Source: Fimbriimonadia bacterium (GTDB lineage: Bacteria; Armatimonadota; Fimbriimonadia; Fimbriimonadales; JABRVX01). From it: DNA of 49,000 bases. A program made the translations under genes and the position numbers. Below the pieces are notes generated by a model. It was not told the DNA's origin and made no database searches. It worked only from the letters and a program-made list of their open reading frames with translations. Below are positions 17,235-26,600 of this stretch, piece after piece (the stretch's first letter is position 1; every line of letters begins with the position of its first letter). The stretch spans positions 1 to 49,000 of the forward strand of contig JABRVX010000064.1 of the NCBI GenBank assembly GCA_039961735.1, read 5' to 3'.

Positions 17235-17264
17235 TTGACAGTCCCGCACTAGACGGGGTAGCCT
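17235..17264 (+). promoter_or_regulatory. Possible promoter of the 3D-domain gene
   Basis: A perfect TTGACA at 17235-17240 and TAGCCT at 17259-17264, 18 bases apart. The start would be about 30 bases before the Shine-Dalgarno. The -10 match is weak. Confidence 0.4.
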
Positions 17265-17302
17265 AGCCAAACTTGCGCCAACGCAATAAGGAGGTGTCCC
17301 CA

Positions 17303-17971
17303 ATGCGTTTGACGACAGTGGTTGGTTTGGGAGTGGCGGCTCTGCTACTTCTCGCAAGCGCGAAATCCGCGGTGAACAGCGGAACCGGGACGAAGACGGA
17401 AGCAAAACCGAAGGAGAACTTGGCCCAAGTGCTTCTATGGGAAGCCAAGGAAATCCCCTTCATCAAGGAATACATCCGCGATACGAACATCCCTCGCGGA
17501 AGCATCAAGAAGCATCGCGAAGGGAAGCCCGGACGGATCGTCCGGCTCTATTGCAGGCTAATAGGCCCCAAGGGCGTAGTGAAGAACGAAGTGTTGTTCG
17601 AGAACATCACGCCTCCCCAAAGCGAGCTGTATCTAGTCGGTATAGAAGGGTACAAGACCTCGCGAGGCTCCTTCTCCGGGCGAAAGGTGCTGATCATGAA
17701 CGCCACGGCCTACGACCCGGGGCCGGCAAGCTGCGGGAAGTATGCGAGTGGCTATACCGCAACCGGCATTAAGGCCGAGTACGGCGTCGTCGCGGTGGAT
17801 CCGAAAGTGATCCCGCTGGGCACTAGGTTGTACGTCGAGGGTTACGGCTACGCCATTGCTGCCGATGTGGGTGCAAAGGTGGATGGCTACGACATTGACC
17901 TCTGCTTCCCGACGTATCAGCAGGCCAAGGCTTTCGGCCGTAAGAAGGTCAAGGTACACATTCTCGACTGA
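17303..17971 (+). CDS. Exported G5-like and 3D (Asp-Asp-Asp) domain protein
   Basis: 222 residues from ATG 17303, with AGGAGG 8 bases upstream. Signal or anchor segment at about 4-22. The middle part (RIVRLYCRLIGPKGVVKNEVLFENI) resembles a G5 domain. The C-terminal 3D domain carries its three Asp sites (VAVDPKVIPLGT, IAADVGAKV, YDIDLCFPT). The fold is related to MltA/RlpA-type wall hydrolases; family members such as YabE/Rpf-like proteins act on peptidoglycan. It lies four bases before rsmA, the same neighbour as yabE in Bacillus. Confidence 0.88.
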   Translation: MRLTTVVGLGVAALLLLASAKSAVNSGTGTKTEAKPKENLAQVLLWEAKEIPFIKEYIRDTNIPRGSIKKHREGKPGRIVRLYCRLIGPKGVVKNEVLFENITPPQSELYLVGIEGYKTSRGSFSGRKVLIMNATAYDPGPASCGKYASGYTATGIKAEYGVVAVDPKVIPLGTRLYVEGYGYAIAADVGAKVDGYDIDLCFPTYQQAKAFGRKKVKVHILD

Positions 17972-17975
17972 CGAT

Positions 17976-18803
17976 GTGAGTCGAACCTCGCCTACCGGAA
18001 TCCGCTCCCAACTTGCCGAGCTCGGTATTCGTCCGCGTAAGGCTTGGGGGCAACACTTCCTTTGTGATCGCAACGCGCTGCGCCGCATCGTGGACGCCGC
18101 AGAGCTGTTTGAGGGCCAGGCCGTGCTCGAGATTGGCCCCGGGTTAGGCGCTCTTACCGAGGAACTACTTGCCCGGGGGCACTCGGTGCTTGCCGTCGAG
18201 CGAGATCCCCATCTCGTGGACAGCCTGCGCGCCTGGGCGGTCCCTCGGCTCGAGATCGTGCATGCGGACTTTCTCCGGTATGACCTGGAAGAAGCCCTTG
18301 CAAAGGGCGTCTCAGCAGTGGTCAGCAACCTGCCCTACTGCATCACCACTCCGGTTCTGGAGCGGCTGCTGCCCGCGAAGCCCATCCGACGCATGGTGCT
18401 GACCGTGCAGAAGGAGGTTGCCGATCGGCTGACGGCCGTTCACGGCACCCGCGATTACGGCGCTCTCACCGTGTTCGCACAGCACCACGCGAATGTCCGG
18501 AAGCACTTTACGCTGTCGCCCGGCTGTTTCTACCCACCTCCTGAGGTCGAAAGCGCCGTGGTGCGCATGGACCGGCGCGATTCGTGGATGTCGGAAGTGG
18601 AGGAGCGTTGCCTGCGCGACGTGGTCCGAGCCGCCTTCGGGGGGCGCAGAAAGACCCTGAGGAATGCCCTTCAGACGCTCATGAGCCGCGAGCAAGCGGA
18701 AGCGCTGCTAGCCGAAGTGGGTGTGGACCCACAGAGAAGAGCTGAGACACTCTCGGTGCAGACGTTCGAGGAACTCGCTAGGCGGTTGGCGGCTACCAGT
18801 TGA
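17976..18803 (+). CDS. rsmA: 16S rRNA (adenine1518/1519-N6) dimethyltransferase
   Basis: Dimethylates two adenosines near the 3' end of 16S rRNA. 275 residues from GTG. Begins with the family signature RPRKAWGQHFLCD, then SAM motif I VLEIGPGLGALTEEL, VERD, and the catalytic SNLPYCITTPVL. LSPGCFYPPPEVESAVV and the C-terminal helical domain are complete. It overlaps the convergent membrane gene by 11 bases. Confidence 0.96.
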   Translation: MSRTSPTGIRSQLAELGIRPRKAWGQHFLCDRNALRRIVDAAELFEGQAVLEIGPGLGALTEELLARGHSVLAVERDPHLVDSLRAWAVPRLEIVHADFLRYDLEEALAKGVSAVVSNLPYCITTPVLERLLPAKPIRRMVLTVQKEVADRLTAVHGTRDYGALTVFAQHHANVRKHFTLSPGCFYPPPEVESAVVRMDRRDSWMSEVEERCLRDVVRAAFGGRRKTLRNALQTLMSREQAEALLAEVGVDPQRRAETLSVQTFEELARRLAATS

Positions 18804-19149
18804 GCAGGAACTCACCTACGGTGGCAGCGAGGTAGCTGGCCAGCACGATGACACCTAGGCAGGCCCACGGATTCGCGCCCAGCAGCCAGCACAGCGGCAA
18901 GTAGAAAGGCACGGCAAGGATCAGGCTGCAGGTTCCGATTACGGTGGCCTGCACCCAGCGCGCGTGAAGCGTCTGTGGGTAGAAGAGGGCAGTCAGAAGT
19001 TCCCGTTGCCGCTCGGGGATGCGGCTGATCCCCTCGAGTACGCGGTCACGATATGCCGCGTTCCTACGTTTCCGGCCGTCGAAGTAGGTCCAGCCCAGGC
19101 TCTGCAGAAATGTCAGAGCGAACGCAAGCAGAAGTGGGTCCAGTTTCAC
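18793..19149 (-). CDS. Small membrane protein, unknown
   Basis: 118 residues from GTG 19149. Three hydrophobic segments (about 4-20, 70-90, 93-112), with a basic/charged cytoplasmic stretch (FDGRKRRNAAYRDRVLEGISRIPERQRELL) between the first and second. No family recognised. The start overlaps the stop of the upstream hydrolase as GTGA, so the two are likely translated together. Confidence 0.65.
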   Translation of the reverse strand: MKLDPLLLAFALTFLQSLGWTYFDGRKRRNAAYRDRVLEGISRIPERQRELLTALFYPQTLHARWVQATVIGTCSLILAVPFYLPLCWLLGANPWACLGVIVLASYLAATVGEFLLNW

Positions 19150-20126
19150 GGTTTTCCATTGAGATGATCGGCAAACCAAGCCAAGAGTTCCCTGCGCACA
19201 AGATCTGGCGGGGCGAAGTGCCCGCCGGAATACCAGACGACCTTCTTGGGCTCCTTGGCTGCCGCATGTAGGGCCTTGTTGGCCTCGACAGGCACGATGT
19301 TGTCCAGGTCGCCGTTGATCATCAGCACGGGGCGCGGCGAGATGCGACCGACCCAGTGAACTGGGTCCAGCGGGTCCAGTGCGGTGACTACGGGCGCACG
19401 CACAGTCTTGTCCTTTAGGTTCTTATCCCCGGCCAACGACAGCAGCGACTTCTCCAGGAGTACGTTCCAGTCGCCTCCTCCCACGATCAGCACGACGGCG
19501 GCGATGCGGTCATCTACCCCTGCCGTGATGGAACCGAGGATAGCCCCCATGCTAACTCCTGCGTATCCGATCCGCTTCGTGTCAATCTCGTCTCGTGTCT
19601 GCAGAAAGTCGAGTCCCCGCCGAAGGTCAACAACCGTCTGGGCAAGGGCGTCCCGTCCGGAATACGGATACAGTAGCAGCGCTTGGCCGCCCGGCCCTTT
19701 CGGTCGCTCACCGTGGAACTTGGCGTCAATCGCGAAGCACGCGTAGCCGGCTTTCGTAAGCTCTACCCAAAACGGCTTCATGCCATCCTTCGAACCGCCC
19801 AGTCCGTGCATCAGCACCACGCAAGGCAGCGGCGATTTCGCTTCGGCAGGCACCGCCAGCAGGGCAGGCACACGCTCGCCATGAGTGCTCGAGTAGGTCA
19901 CGGAAAGCAACCTCACTCCGTCCTCCAGACTCTTTTCCTTCACCTCGGCATCGAGAGGGAGGGCACGATCGTAGGCAAGAAGCGCTTCCCCGACCGCCTG
20001 AGACAATACCGGCGCAGGGCTTTGGGCGGTGCACGACGCGAGCGCAAGGGGAGCGAACAGTGATAGGGCAAGAAGTCTAGCGTATCGGACCACGCTTTGC
20101 CTCCGGGAGAGCTTTTGGCTTCTCAT
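19146..20126 (-). CDS. Alpha/beta hydrolase, probable lipoprotein (dienelactone hydrolase/acetyl esterase type)
   Basis: 326 residues. N-terminal hydrophobic segment followed by LASC, a likely lipobox with lipidated Cys32. The catalytic triad is visible: Ser in GVSMG, Asp in NGDLDNIVP, His in SGGHFAPP. HGLGGSKDG is the oxyanion loop. It resembles the acetyl-xylan-esterase/prolyl-oligopeptidase-like group. Substrate unknown; probably acts at the outer face of the membrane. Upstream of and coupled to the small membrane protein. Confidence 0.85.
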   Translation of the reverse strand: MRSQKLSRRQSVVRYARLLALSLFAPLALASCTAQSPAPVLSQAVGEALLAYDRALPLDAEVKEKSLEDGVRLLSVTYSSTHGERVPALLAVPAEAKSPLPCVVLMHGLGGSKDGMKPFWVELTKAGYACFAIDAKFHGERPKGPGGQALLLYPYSGRDALAQTVVDLRRGLDFLQTRDEIDTKRIGYAGVSMGAILGSITAGVDDRIAAVVLIVGGGDWNVLLEKSLLSLAGDKNLKDKTVRAPVVTALDPLDPVHWVGRISPRPVLMINGDLDNIVPVEANKALHAAAKEPKKVVWYSGGHFAPPDLVRRELLAWFADHLNGKP

Positions 20127-20197
20127 TCGTGAGGCCAGTATACGCGAACCGGCGCCGATAATCCTATTCGGCGTCTAGGTATAATCGGACGCCGCGC

Positions 20198-20273
<76 letters not shown>

Positions 20274-20369
20274 TTCTCTTTTCACCCCTCTCGAAACACC
20301 CGAAGACTGCTGGATCGGACCCATCTCGACGCCAAGCACGTACCGCTGCGGGTTGGCCATCGGGCAAGG

Positions 20370-20535
20370 TGCGGAAAAACGCTACGGCACAGGAAACTCG
20401 CACATAGCGGCGGGGAGTGGATGCGGGCTCCGCAGCAGGGCGCAGTGGGGCAGCGGTCAAGGGACCGCGAATGGGATTCCTCCTACTCCTCCCTCCCTTT
20501 CGCCGCATGCCCCGGTACCCTCACCGGGGCTTTTT
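20370..20535 (+). ncRNA. Possible structured small RNA or tRNA-Trp 3' trailer
   Basis: No gene lies between tRNA-Trp and the minus-strand dehydrogenase, yet several hairpins follow each other: CGCTA/TAGCG (20380-20384, 20405-20409), TGCGG/CCGCA (20422-20426, 20430-20434) and GCGGTC/GACCGC (20453-20458, 20463-20468), then a strong terminator. I could not match it to SRP RNA, 6S RNA, tmRNA or RNase P RNA. It may only be tRNA trailer. Confidence 0.3.
20509..20535 (+). terminator. Strong intrinsic terminator downstream of tRNA-Trp
   Basis: GCCCCGGT (20509-20516) pairs perfectly with ACCGGGGC (20523-20530), 6-base loop, then TTTTT and a further CTTT. The T-run is on the plus strand, so it ends plus-strand transcription. 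The convergent dehydrogenase stops 23 bases further on. Confidence 0.8.
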
Positions 20536-20557
20536 CTTTGCCGAAGCGGCGCGGCTG

Positions 20558-21580
20558 TTACGGAATCTCCAATACCACCTTGCCGAAGACTGCGCGGTCC
20601 TCGAGCTTCTTGTGCGCTGCACGGGCCTCCGACAGCGGCAGCACGCTGTCCACGACGGGTTTCAGCTTGCCCGCGGCAAACAGCTCGGCCACCCTGTGCG
20701 ACTCGCGCAGACTCCCGAGCATGGAGCCCAGTACGTTGAGTTCCCTCGAGTAGAGCACGCGAATGTCGAAACCGCTGTCCGGTCCCGTCGTCGCCCCACA
20801 CGTGACCAGTCGTCCGCCTGGGCGCATCATTCGGACGCTCTCCGGGAAGGTCGCCTCGCCTACGTGTTCGACTACTACGTCCGGTCCCATGCCCTTGGTG
20901 AACGAGCGCACCTGCTTGCCCCAGTCCGGTTGCGTGTAGTTGACGCCGAAGTCCGCGCCGAGTTCGCGGGCGCGAGCCAGCTTCTGGTCACTTCCGGCGA
21001 TCGCGACTACCGTCGCCCCGGCAAGCTTTGCGATCTGAATGGCAGCGATTCCGACCCCGCTTCCTGCTGCCAGCACTGCGACCGTCTCGCCTGCCTGCAG
21101 CTTTGCGCGCTCCAACAGCATGTGGTGCGCAGTCAGAAACACCAGAGGAATGGACGCTGCTTCCACCCAGCTCAAACGTTCCGGCTTTCGCACCAGGTTT
21201 ATCGAGTCGACTGCCAGGTACTGCGCGTACCCGCCAGGAACGTGCGCCCCGAGGATGCCGAAGTTCCTGCAAATGTTATCGCGCCCGCTGATGCACATCT
21301 CGCACCGCCGACAGCTTAGCACTGGGTGCAGTATCACGGGGTCGCCCGCCTTGAACTCCCCGCAGTCCTCGGCCATCTCACCAGCGATGTCCGAGCCCAA
21401 GATGTGCGGGAGCGGCGTACGATAGGCGGGGACACCGTTCCTTACCCACAGATCGAGGTGGTTGAGCGCGCACGCTCGCACCCTTACCAACGCCTGGCCA
21501 GGGCTGGGAGTCGGCTCAGGAACATCTTCGAGAACGAGGTTGTCCACCGAACCAAACTGATGGATTCTTACCACCTTCAT
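20558..21580 (-). CDS. Zinc-binding MDR dehydrogenase (quinone oxidoreductase-like)
   Basis: 340 residues from ATG 21580, which has GGAGG 7 bases upstream; the frame extends 26 codons further without support. The N-terminal catalytic domain has the structural-zinc cluster CRRCEMCISGRDNIC. The cofactor domain has AAGSGVGIAAIQIAKLAGA (NAD(P)-binding Gly-rich loop). NHLDLWVRNG replaces the usual CxxCHTD of alcohol dehydrogenases, as in the quinone-reductase branch. Substrate unknown. Monocistronic. Confidence 0.88.
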   Translation of the reverse strand: MKVVRIHQFGSVDNLVLEDVPEPTPSPGQALVRVRACALNHLDLWVRNGVPAYRTPLPHILGSDIAGEMAEDCGEFKAGDPVILHPVLSCRRCEMCISGRDNICRNFGILGAHVPGGYAQYLAVDSINLVRKPERLSWVEAASIPLVFLTAHHMLLERAKLQAGETVAVLAAGSGVGIAAIQIAKLAGATVVAIAGSDQKLARARELGADFGVNYTQPDWGKQVRSFTKGMGPDVVVEHVGEATFPESVRMMRPGGRLVTCGATTGPDSGFDIRVLYSRELNVLGSMLGSLRESHRVAELFAAGKLKPVVDSVLPLSEARAAHKKLEDRAVFGKVVLEIP

Positions 21581-21792
21581 TGGCCCACCTCCAATAGCTT
21601 TGCCGTCTCGCATTGCTCCGCGCGTAGGAGCGCCGGTTTGCGGTCGCTCGCTTCGCATGACCGTACGAATGCATGACGGCCTCTTTCCGCCCGGTGGAAT
21701 GAGCCTACTGGACGAGATCGTTCAGCACCGGCGACCGCGTCCTCCAGTCACCAACCGGCTCACTGCCGACACGCACTGCCAACGCCACCGCT

Positions 21793-21823
21793 GCAGAGCC
21801 CCGATCACCGCTCGGGGCTCTGC
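21793..21823. other. Perfect 12-bp inverted repeat in an otherwise empty interval
   Basis: GCAGAGCCCCGA (21793-21804) and TCGGGGCTCTGC (21812-21823) around a 7-base loop. Only CCCGCTTT follows on the plus strand, so it is a poor terminator. The rest of 21581-21940 holds nothing I recognise. It could be a terminator, an attenuator for the small gene at 21941, or an operator. Confidence 0.5.
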
Positions 21824-21940
21824 CCGCTTTCGCACGCGGGCCCACAAACCCTGCGCCAGACGCATGCCTGACAAGGAGTATTCGCCCCGACGTCGTACCT
21901 TCCTGTTCCATACGAACCACTACTCTACTGGGGTGACGGA

Positions 21941-22177
21941 ATGTCTAGGGTTACTCTCATTATCGGCCTCACCAGCCGAGTCGAGTTGGACTGCCCTGTG
22001 AACTCTCGCGAGGAGGCGGAACAGGTGCTCGCGTCGCTCAAGGGGAGCGATCTGGTCAAAGTCCCACATCTCACCTACGCAAAGCTGCAGGGAGAGAGCG
22101 AGCTGGGATCGAAGGGCGTCACGTATGTGAATCCCGATGCCATCGCCTATAGCCAGATCCTGGGTGCTGAGGAGTAG
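21941..22177 (+). CDS. Small conserved-looking protein of unknown function
   Basis: 78 residues, soluble, beginning MSRVTLIIGLTSRVELD. The layout (beta strand, acidic helix NSREEAEQVLASLKGS, strand, ending AYSQILGAEE) looks like a compact alpha/beta fold. No family recognised. Preceded by GGGGTGACGGA, a weak Shine-Dalgarno. 60 bases upstream of cca on the same strand. Confidence 0.55.
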   Translation: MSRVTLIIGLTSRVELDCPVNSREEAEQVLASLKGSDLVKVPHLTYAKLQGESELGSKGVTYVNPDAIAYSQILGAEE

Positions 22178-22237
22178 TTAGATGGTTGGGCGTTGACTGG
22201 GTGCGAGCAACGCACCAACGGCTGCTACAATCTGGGA

Positions 22238-23608
22238 ATGAGCACCGCGCTGGATGAAGCGATCGCAAAACTCCGTGATGCCACCAGCGGAACGGAGTAC
22301 GAAAACTCGCTCTTCCTGGTAGGCGGCTACGTCCGCGACAAGCGACTCGGCATTCCCCCTGCCGACGATCTGGATTTGGTGTTGGAGGGCAACGCCTGCA
22401 CCCTTGCGTCCTTTTTGTTCCATAGGAGTGTCAGCTCGCATGCCCCCGTGCTTTACCCGCGCTTCGGCACCGCGCGAGTCCAAGTGGCGGGAGTGCCGGT
22501 GGAGATCGTCGGTGCCAGACGCGAGACCTATGACCCGTTCAGCCGAAAGCCGCACGTGGTGCAGACGGATCTGGCCACCGACGCGCTGCGCCGTGACTTC
22601 ACCGTGAACACCCTCCTGGAAAACTTGCACACCGGGGAGATGTTCGACCCGTTAGGGCGCGGGATGGAAGACCTATCGCAGAGAATCCTCCGCACCCCCC
22701 TCGAGCCGCAACGGACGTTTCGCGATGACCCGCTGCGAATGCTCCGCGCGGTTCGACTCGCCTGTAAACTCGGATTCGCCATTGCAGAGGACTGCGAGGA
22801 GGCGATACGAGTCGAGGCGGATCGCCTGCGAATCGTCAGCGGCGAGCGCATTCGCGACGAGCTCACGAAGATGCTGCTGCACGCATCTGCCGGTACCGCT
22901 CTTCGGCGACTGGAGAGGCTTGGGTTGCTTGCAGCTTTCGCTCCAGAACTTCAGGCTATGGTCGGATGCGAGCAGAACGGGGTGCATATCTGCGACGTGT
23001 GGGAGCATACCGTACTCGCAGTAGAAGGGCTTCCCCCCGATGCATCGCTGCCGCTGCGCCTAGCAACCGTATTGCACGACGTAGGGAAGCCTCTCACGAA
23101 GTCGGTGGACGAAGATGGCAGGATTCGATTCTATGACCACCAAGTGGCGGGGCTCGCGCCGGCGAAGGCCTTCCTACGAAGACTCAAGTTCCCGAACCAC
23201 GTGACCGCCGATACACTGAATCTCGTTCGGCTGCATATGCGCCCGGGAGGTTATTCGCCGCAATGGACGGACGGGGCTGTGCGCCGCCTATTGCGCGATG
23301 CAGGTCCGCTCTTCGATGACCTGCTCATCCTGTGTCGCGCCGATGCCGCTGCGCGAAGGGTGGACCTAGCCCCCCCGGACCTCGACGGTCTCGAGGAGCG
23401 TGCTCGCAAGGTGGCGACCGACTTTCACGCAGACGACGCGAAAAGCCCGCTGTCCGGGCGCGAGATTATGGACGCGCTCGGCATTCAACCGGGCGACGAG
23501 GTGGGACGACTCAAGAACGAGCTTACGGAGGCGGTGCTGGACGGACGGCTCGCGAAGGGAGATAAGGAAGGCGCCCTGCGCATGCTCCGGGCCATGCGAG
23601 AAGGTTAG
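22238..23608 (+). CDS. cca: CCA-adding/poly(A) polymerase family nucleotidyltransferase with HD domain
   Basis: 456 residues from ATG 22238. The class-II nucleotidyltransferase head has GGYVRDKRLG and the metal-binding DDLDLV. RRDFTVNTLL and the RFRDDPLRMLRAVRLACKLGF-like block (here FRDDPLRMLRAVR) bind the tRNA/NTP. A C-terminal HD phosphohydrolase domain (ATVLHDVGKPL) is present. It adds CCA to tRNA or, less likely here, tails RNA; both tRNAs in this window already encode CCA, so repair is the likely role. TACAAT lies only 6 bases before the ATG, so transcription may begin almost at the start codon. Confidence 0.9.
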   Translation: MSTALDEAIAKLRDATSGTEYENSLFLVGGYVRDKRLGIPPADDLDLVLEGNACTLASFLFHRSVSSHAPVLYPRFGTARVQVAGVPVEIVGARRETYDPFSRKPHVVQTDLATDALRRDFTVNTLLENLHTGEMFDPLGRGMEDLSQRILRTPLEPQRTFRDDPLRMLRAVRLACKLGFAIAEDCEEAIRVEADRLRIVSGERIRDELTKMLLHASAGTALRRLERLGLLAAFAPELQAMVGCEQNGVHICDVWEHTVLAVEGLPPDASLPLRLATVLHDVGKPLTKSVDEDGRIRFYDHQVAGLAPAKAFLRRLKFPNHVTADTLNLVRLHMRPGGYSPQWTDGAVRRLLRDAGPLFDDLLILCRADAAARRVDLAPPDLDGLEERARKVATDFHADDAKSPLSGREIMDALGIQPGDEVGRLKNELTEAVLDGRLAKGDKEGALRMLRAMREG

Positions 23609-23620
23609 CCCTCGCGCAGC

Positions 23621-26600
23621 GTGCTCCGTACCGGCTACATTGGCACCGATACCTTGAACCCGTTCTACCCACGCCCGACATTAGTCGTCGCCGCCGGTCT
23701 CCCCGGCTCTGGCAAGACGCGATACTGTCTGCAGCGCTTCCTCGATCGACCCGAGGACGTCGTACTGGTGCTGCCGGGCCGGGGGCACGTCGAGTCGGCC
23801 AAGTCCTTGCTACGCGGCGCGCCAGAGTTTGGCGAAACGCATGAGTTTCACCTCGACTCCGTGCAAGATTGGTCGCGTTTCATCGGAACAGTGGTTGACC
23901 TCTCGCGGGGCAAGCCGTTCTTACCGGCCTCGCGTTCCACTCGATTGGCAGTGGCGGCAACGGTTGCCGGCGAAGCGCGCAGCGGCTACTTCGGGAACGT
24001 CGTGGAGACCTTGGGCTTCCAGGAACGCCTCGCGGACATTATCGAGGAACTGACTTCATCGGGCCTGACGCCAGGAGAACTTCGGGAGGCGGGTGAGCGC
24101 GGGGAGGTCACCGACAAACGATTCCCGGAAAAGTGTCATGCGTTAGCAGGGCTGTGGGAGCGGTACGACGCTCTGTTGGCAGAGATGGGCATGCGAGGAC
24201 CGGCCGCGGCGGCTGTGGCCGCGTGTGACGTGATCCTTCGCGCGGGGGGGCTGTCGTTTCCCGAGGTGTGGCTGGACGGTTTCGGCTTGTTGTCGCAGGT
24301 GCAAGTGGAGCTGTTGTGCGCATTGGCGGAGCGCTCCCGCGTGGGCATTACTCTCACGTGGGTGCCGGGGTCCGAGGAGTTGTTTGCCGGTGCCAGTGCG
24401 TTGCTGCGGCGGCTGGAGGACCGCTTCGAAGTGGTGCGCGTGGACATCGAGGCGGACCCCGACGTTCGCCGAAGCCGGACCATGCAAACGTTGAGAGACA
24501 CGCTCTTTCTGGAACGGTCGGAAGTTGAAGGCTGGGACGAAGAGGTGCTGTTCGTGAGTTGTCCGAACCGCCTCGCCGAGGTGGAGGCTGCGGCGCGGTT
24601 CACACTGCGGCTACTGCGCGAGAAGCCGCTGGGCTTATCGGACATTCAGGTGGTGGTGCGCGACATGGAAGCGTACTGGCCCATGCTCGAGGCAGTGTGG
24701 CCGCGGTTCGGGCTGACACCGTCGCGCGCTGTGGAGCGCCCAATTGCGAACAACCCGTTCGTGCGTTTTTTGTTCTCCGTGCTGACGCTGTTTGCACGCG
24801 GGTGGCAGCGGGAGGACGTGCTGTCGCACCTGGAGAGCAGCTATGCGTTCCGACGTGAGGATGGTCGGCGGCTACGTCGTGCGTTGGGCGGCTTGCGGGG
24901 GGCGGGTGTGTCAACCTGGCTGCTGCGTGCCAAGGAACTGCAGGACGAGGGGGTGGAGTGTGCGGGGCAACTCGTAGAGCTGGCCGAATGGTCCCGCCGA
25001 TTCGAGGGGGCGGCGTCGCCCGCTGACTTCGCCGCGCTCACCCGAAACTTGGCAACGGAGATGGGCTGGGTCGGTCTCGCAGCGGAGGCGGACGACGCGC
25101 GGGCGAACGAAGACTTCTTGGCTACAGCGGCAGCATACCGAGTTGCGGAAGCTCTAGGTGTCGTGTCGAAAGTGCGAGGCGACGACAGGACGCGGCTCAG
25201 CCGCTTTCTCCCAAAGTGGATCGGCATGTGTCGGCTCATCCCGTATCGCGTACCCACGAAGCCCGGCATTCGTGTTCTGGAAGGCCCGGAAGAGAACACG
25301 CATCCGCCGCGAGTGGGACTGCTCCTCGGCGTGCTAGAAGGAGTGTTTCCACGGCGCCTGTCGGAGGATGCATTCCTGACTGACGAGGAGCGGCTGGAGC
25401 TTCGGCGAATCACCGGCTGCCAGCTGCCGACGGGATATGAGCGCGCGATGGACGAGCGTCGCCGCTTCTACCTAGCGGCGACGCAACCTACCGAGACGCT
25501 GTACGTGTTCTTTCCTAGGGCTGAGGAGGAGAGTGAGGCCTTGCCCAGCCTCTACCTGGACGAGGTGCGAAGCTGCTTCCCGGCTGGAGCGGTTCGGGAC
25601 GTGCTGGTAGCCTGTGGTAAGCCCCTGGAAACGGACGGTGAATCTCAGTTAGCCCCATCGAGCGAGCTCTGTTTCCTGGAAGAGGATAAGCTGTTGCGTG
25701 CGGCTGCATGCTTCGACAGGCTCAGCATGACGGATAAGTTTGGGCCGGGGTTTGGGCCGGATGGGCGCAGCATGACGGACCCCAATGCCACATCCTCATC
25801 GGATGCACCGTTCGACGAATGGTCTATACTGCCGCGGTTCCCCCGCATCCAACTCACCGAAGCTGCGATGCTCGCAGGTAGGCGACCGGGACCAATACCC
25901 ATAACCGAGCTAGAGACCCTAAACCGCTGTGCCTTCCAGCACTGGGCTCGCTATCGAGCAGGCCTTCGAGGTGCTGCAGGCGCGCTCTCTAGGGCGGACA
26001 CCGGGTCATTCCTTCATGAGATCCTGCGGGACGCCATGCGAGGCGCGAACGATGCCGACCTGCTCGATAGGCTCACCTCGGAACTGCAGAATCGCCTCGA
26101 AACGATTCGTTTGGATGTGCCGGATTGGGAAGTGCACGCACTGCATGCTATGGCGTTACGATTGCTCACGAGCCTGGCCGAGCGTGAGGTCGCCTATCGG
26201 CAAGCCGTGACAGCGCGCCCTGAGTTCCTCGAGTGGCGATTCGGCGAGCCGGAGATAGATGAGACCGCGAACCGTCAGCGGGACCCCCGTTCTACCTCGA
26301 AGCCGCTCCGCGTGCATGCAGCGGATGGTCGGCACGTAGACCTGGCAGGGAGCGTAGACCGTATTGACGTAGACCCCGACGGGCGTTCCATGCTGATACT
26401 CGACTACAAGCTTGGCTCGGACGCCACGCGTCGAATGCAGCGTATCGAAAACGCCGAGTCACTGCAACTGCCCCTATACGCCCTCGCAGCGCGCGAACTC
26501 CTAGGTGCCCGCGCTGTGAGCATGGGCTTCGATGCATTGGGCGGCGGCGAGCGGATGGTGCAGACCTCACCTTCGCAGCGAGATGTTTGGCGGCCCGAGG

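Noticed and set aside
20370-20508. SRP RNA, 6S RNA, tmRNA or RNase P RNA in the stretch after tRNA-Trp
   Set aside because: Diagnostic motifs of these RNAs (such as the SRP GGAA-loop context or the tmRNA tRNA-like end) are not found.
20417-21319. 300-residue plus-strand frame opposite the dehydrogenase
   Set aside because: Runs across a strong terminator and mirrors the minus-strand gene; composition is Arg/Ala/His-rich noise.
22191-22231. TTGACT and TACAAT as a promoter for cca
   Set aside because: They are about 29 bases apart, too far for a sigma-70 promoter; only the -10-like box is considered.
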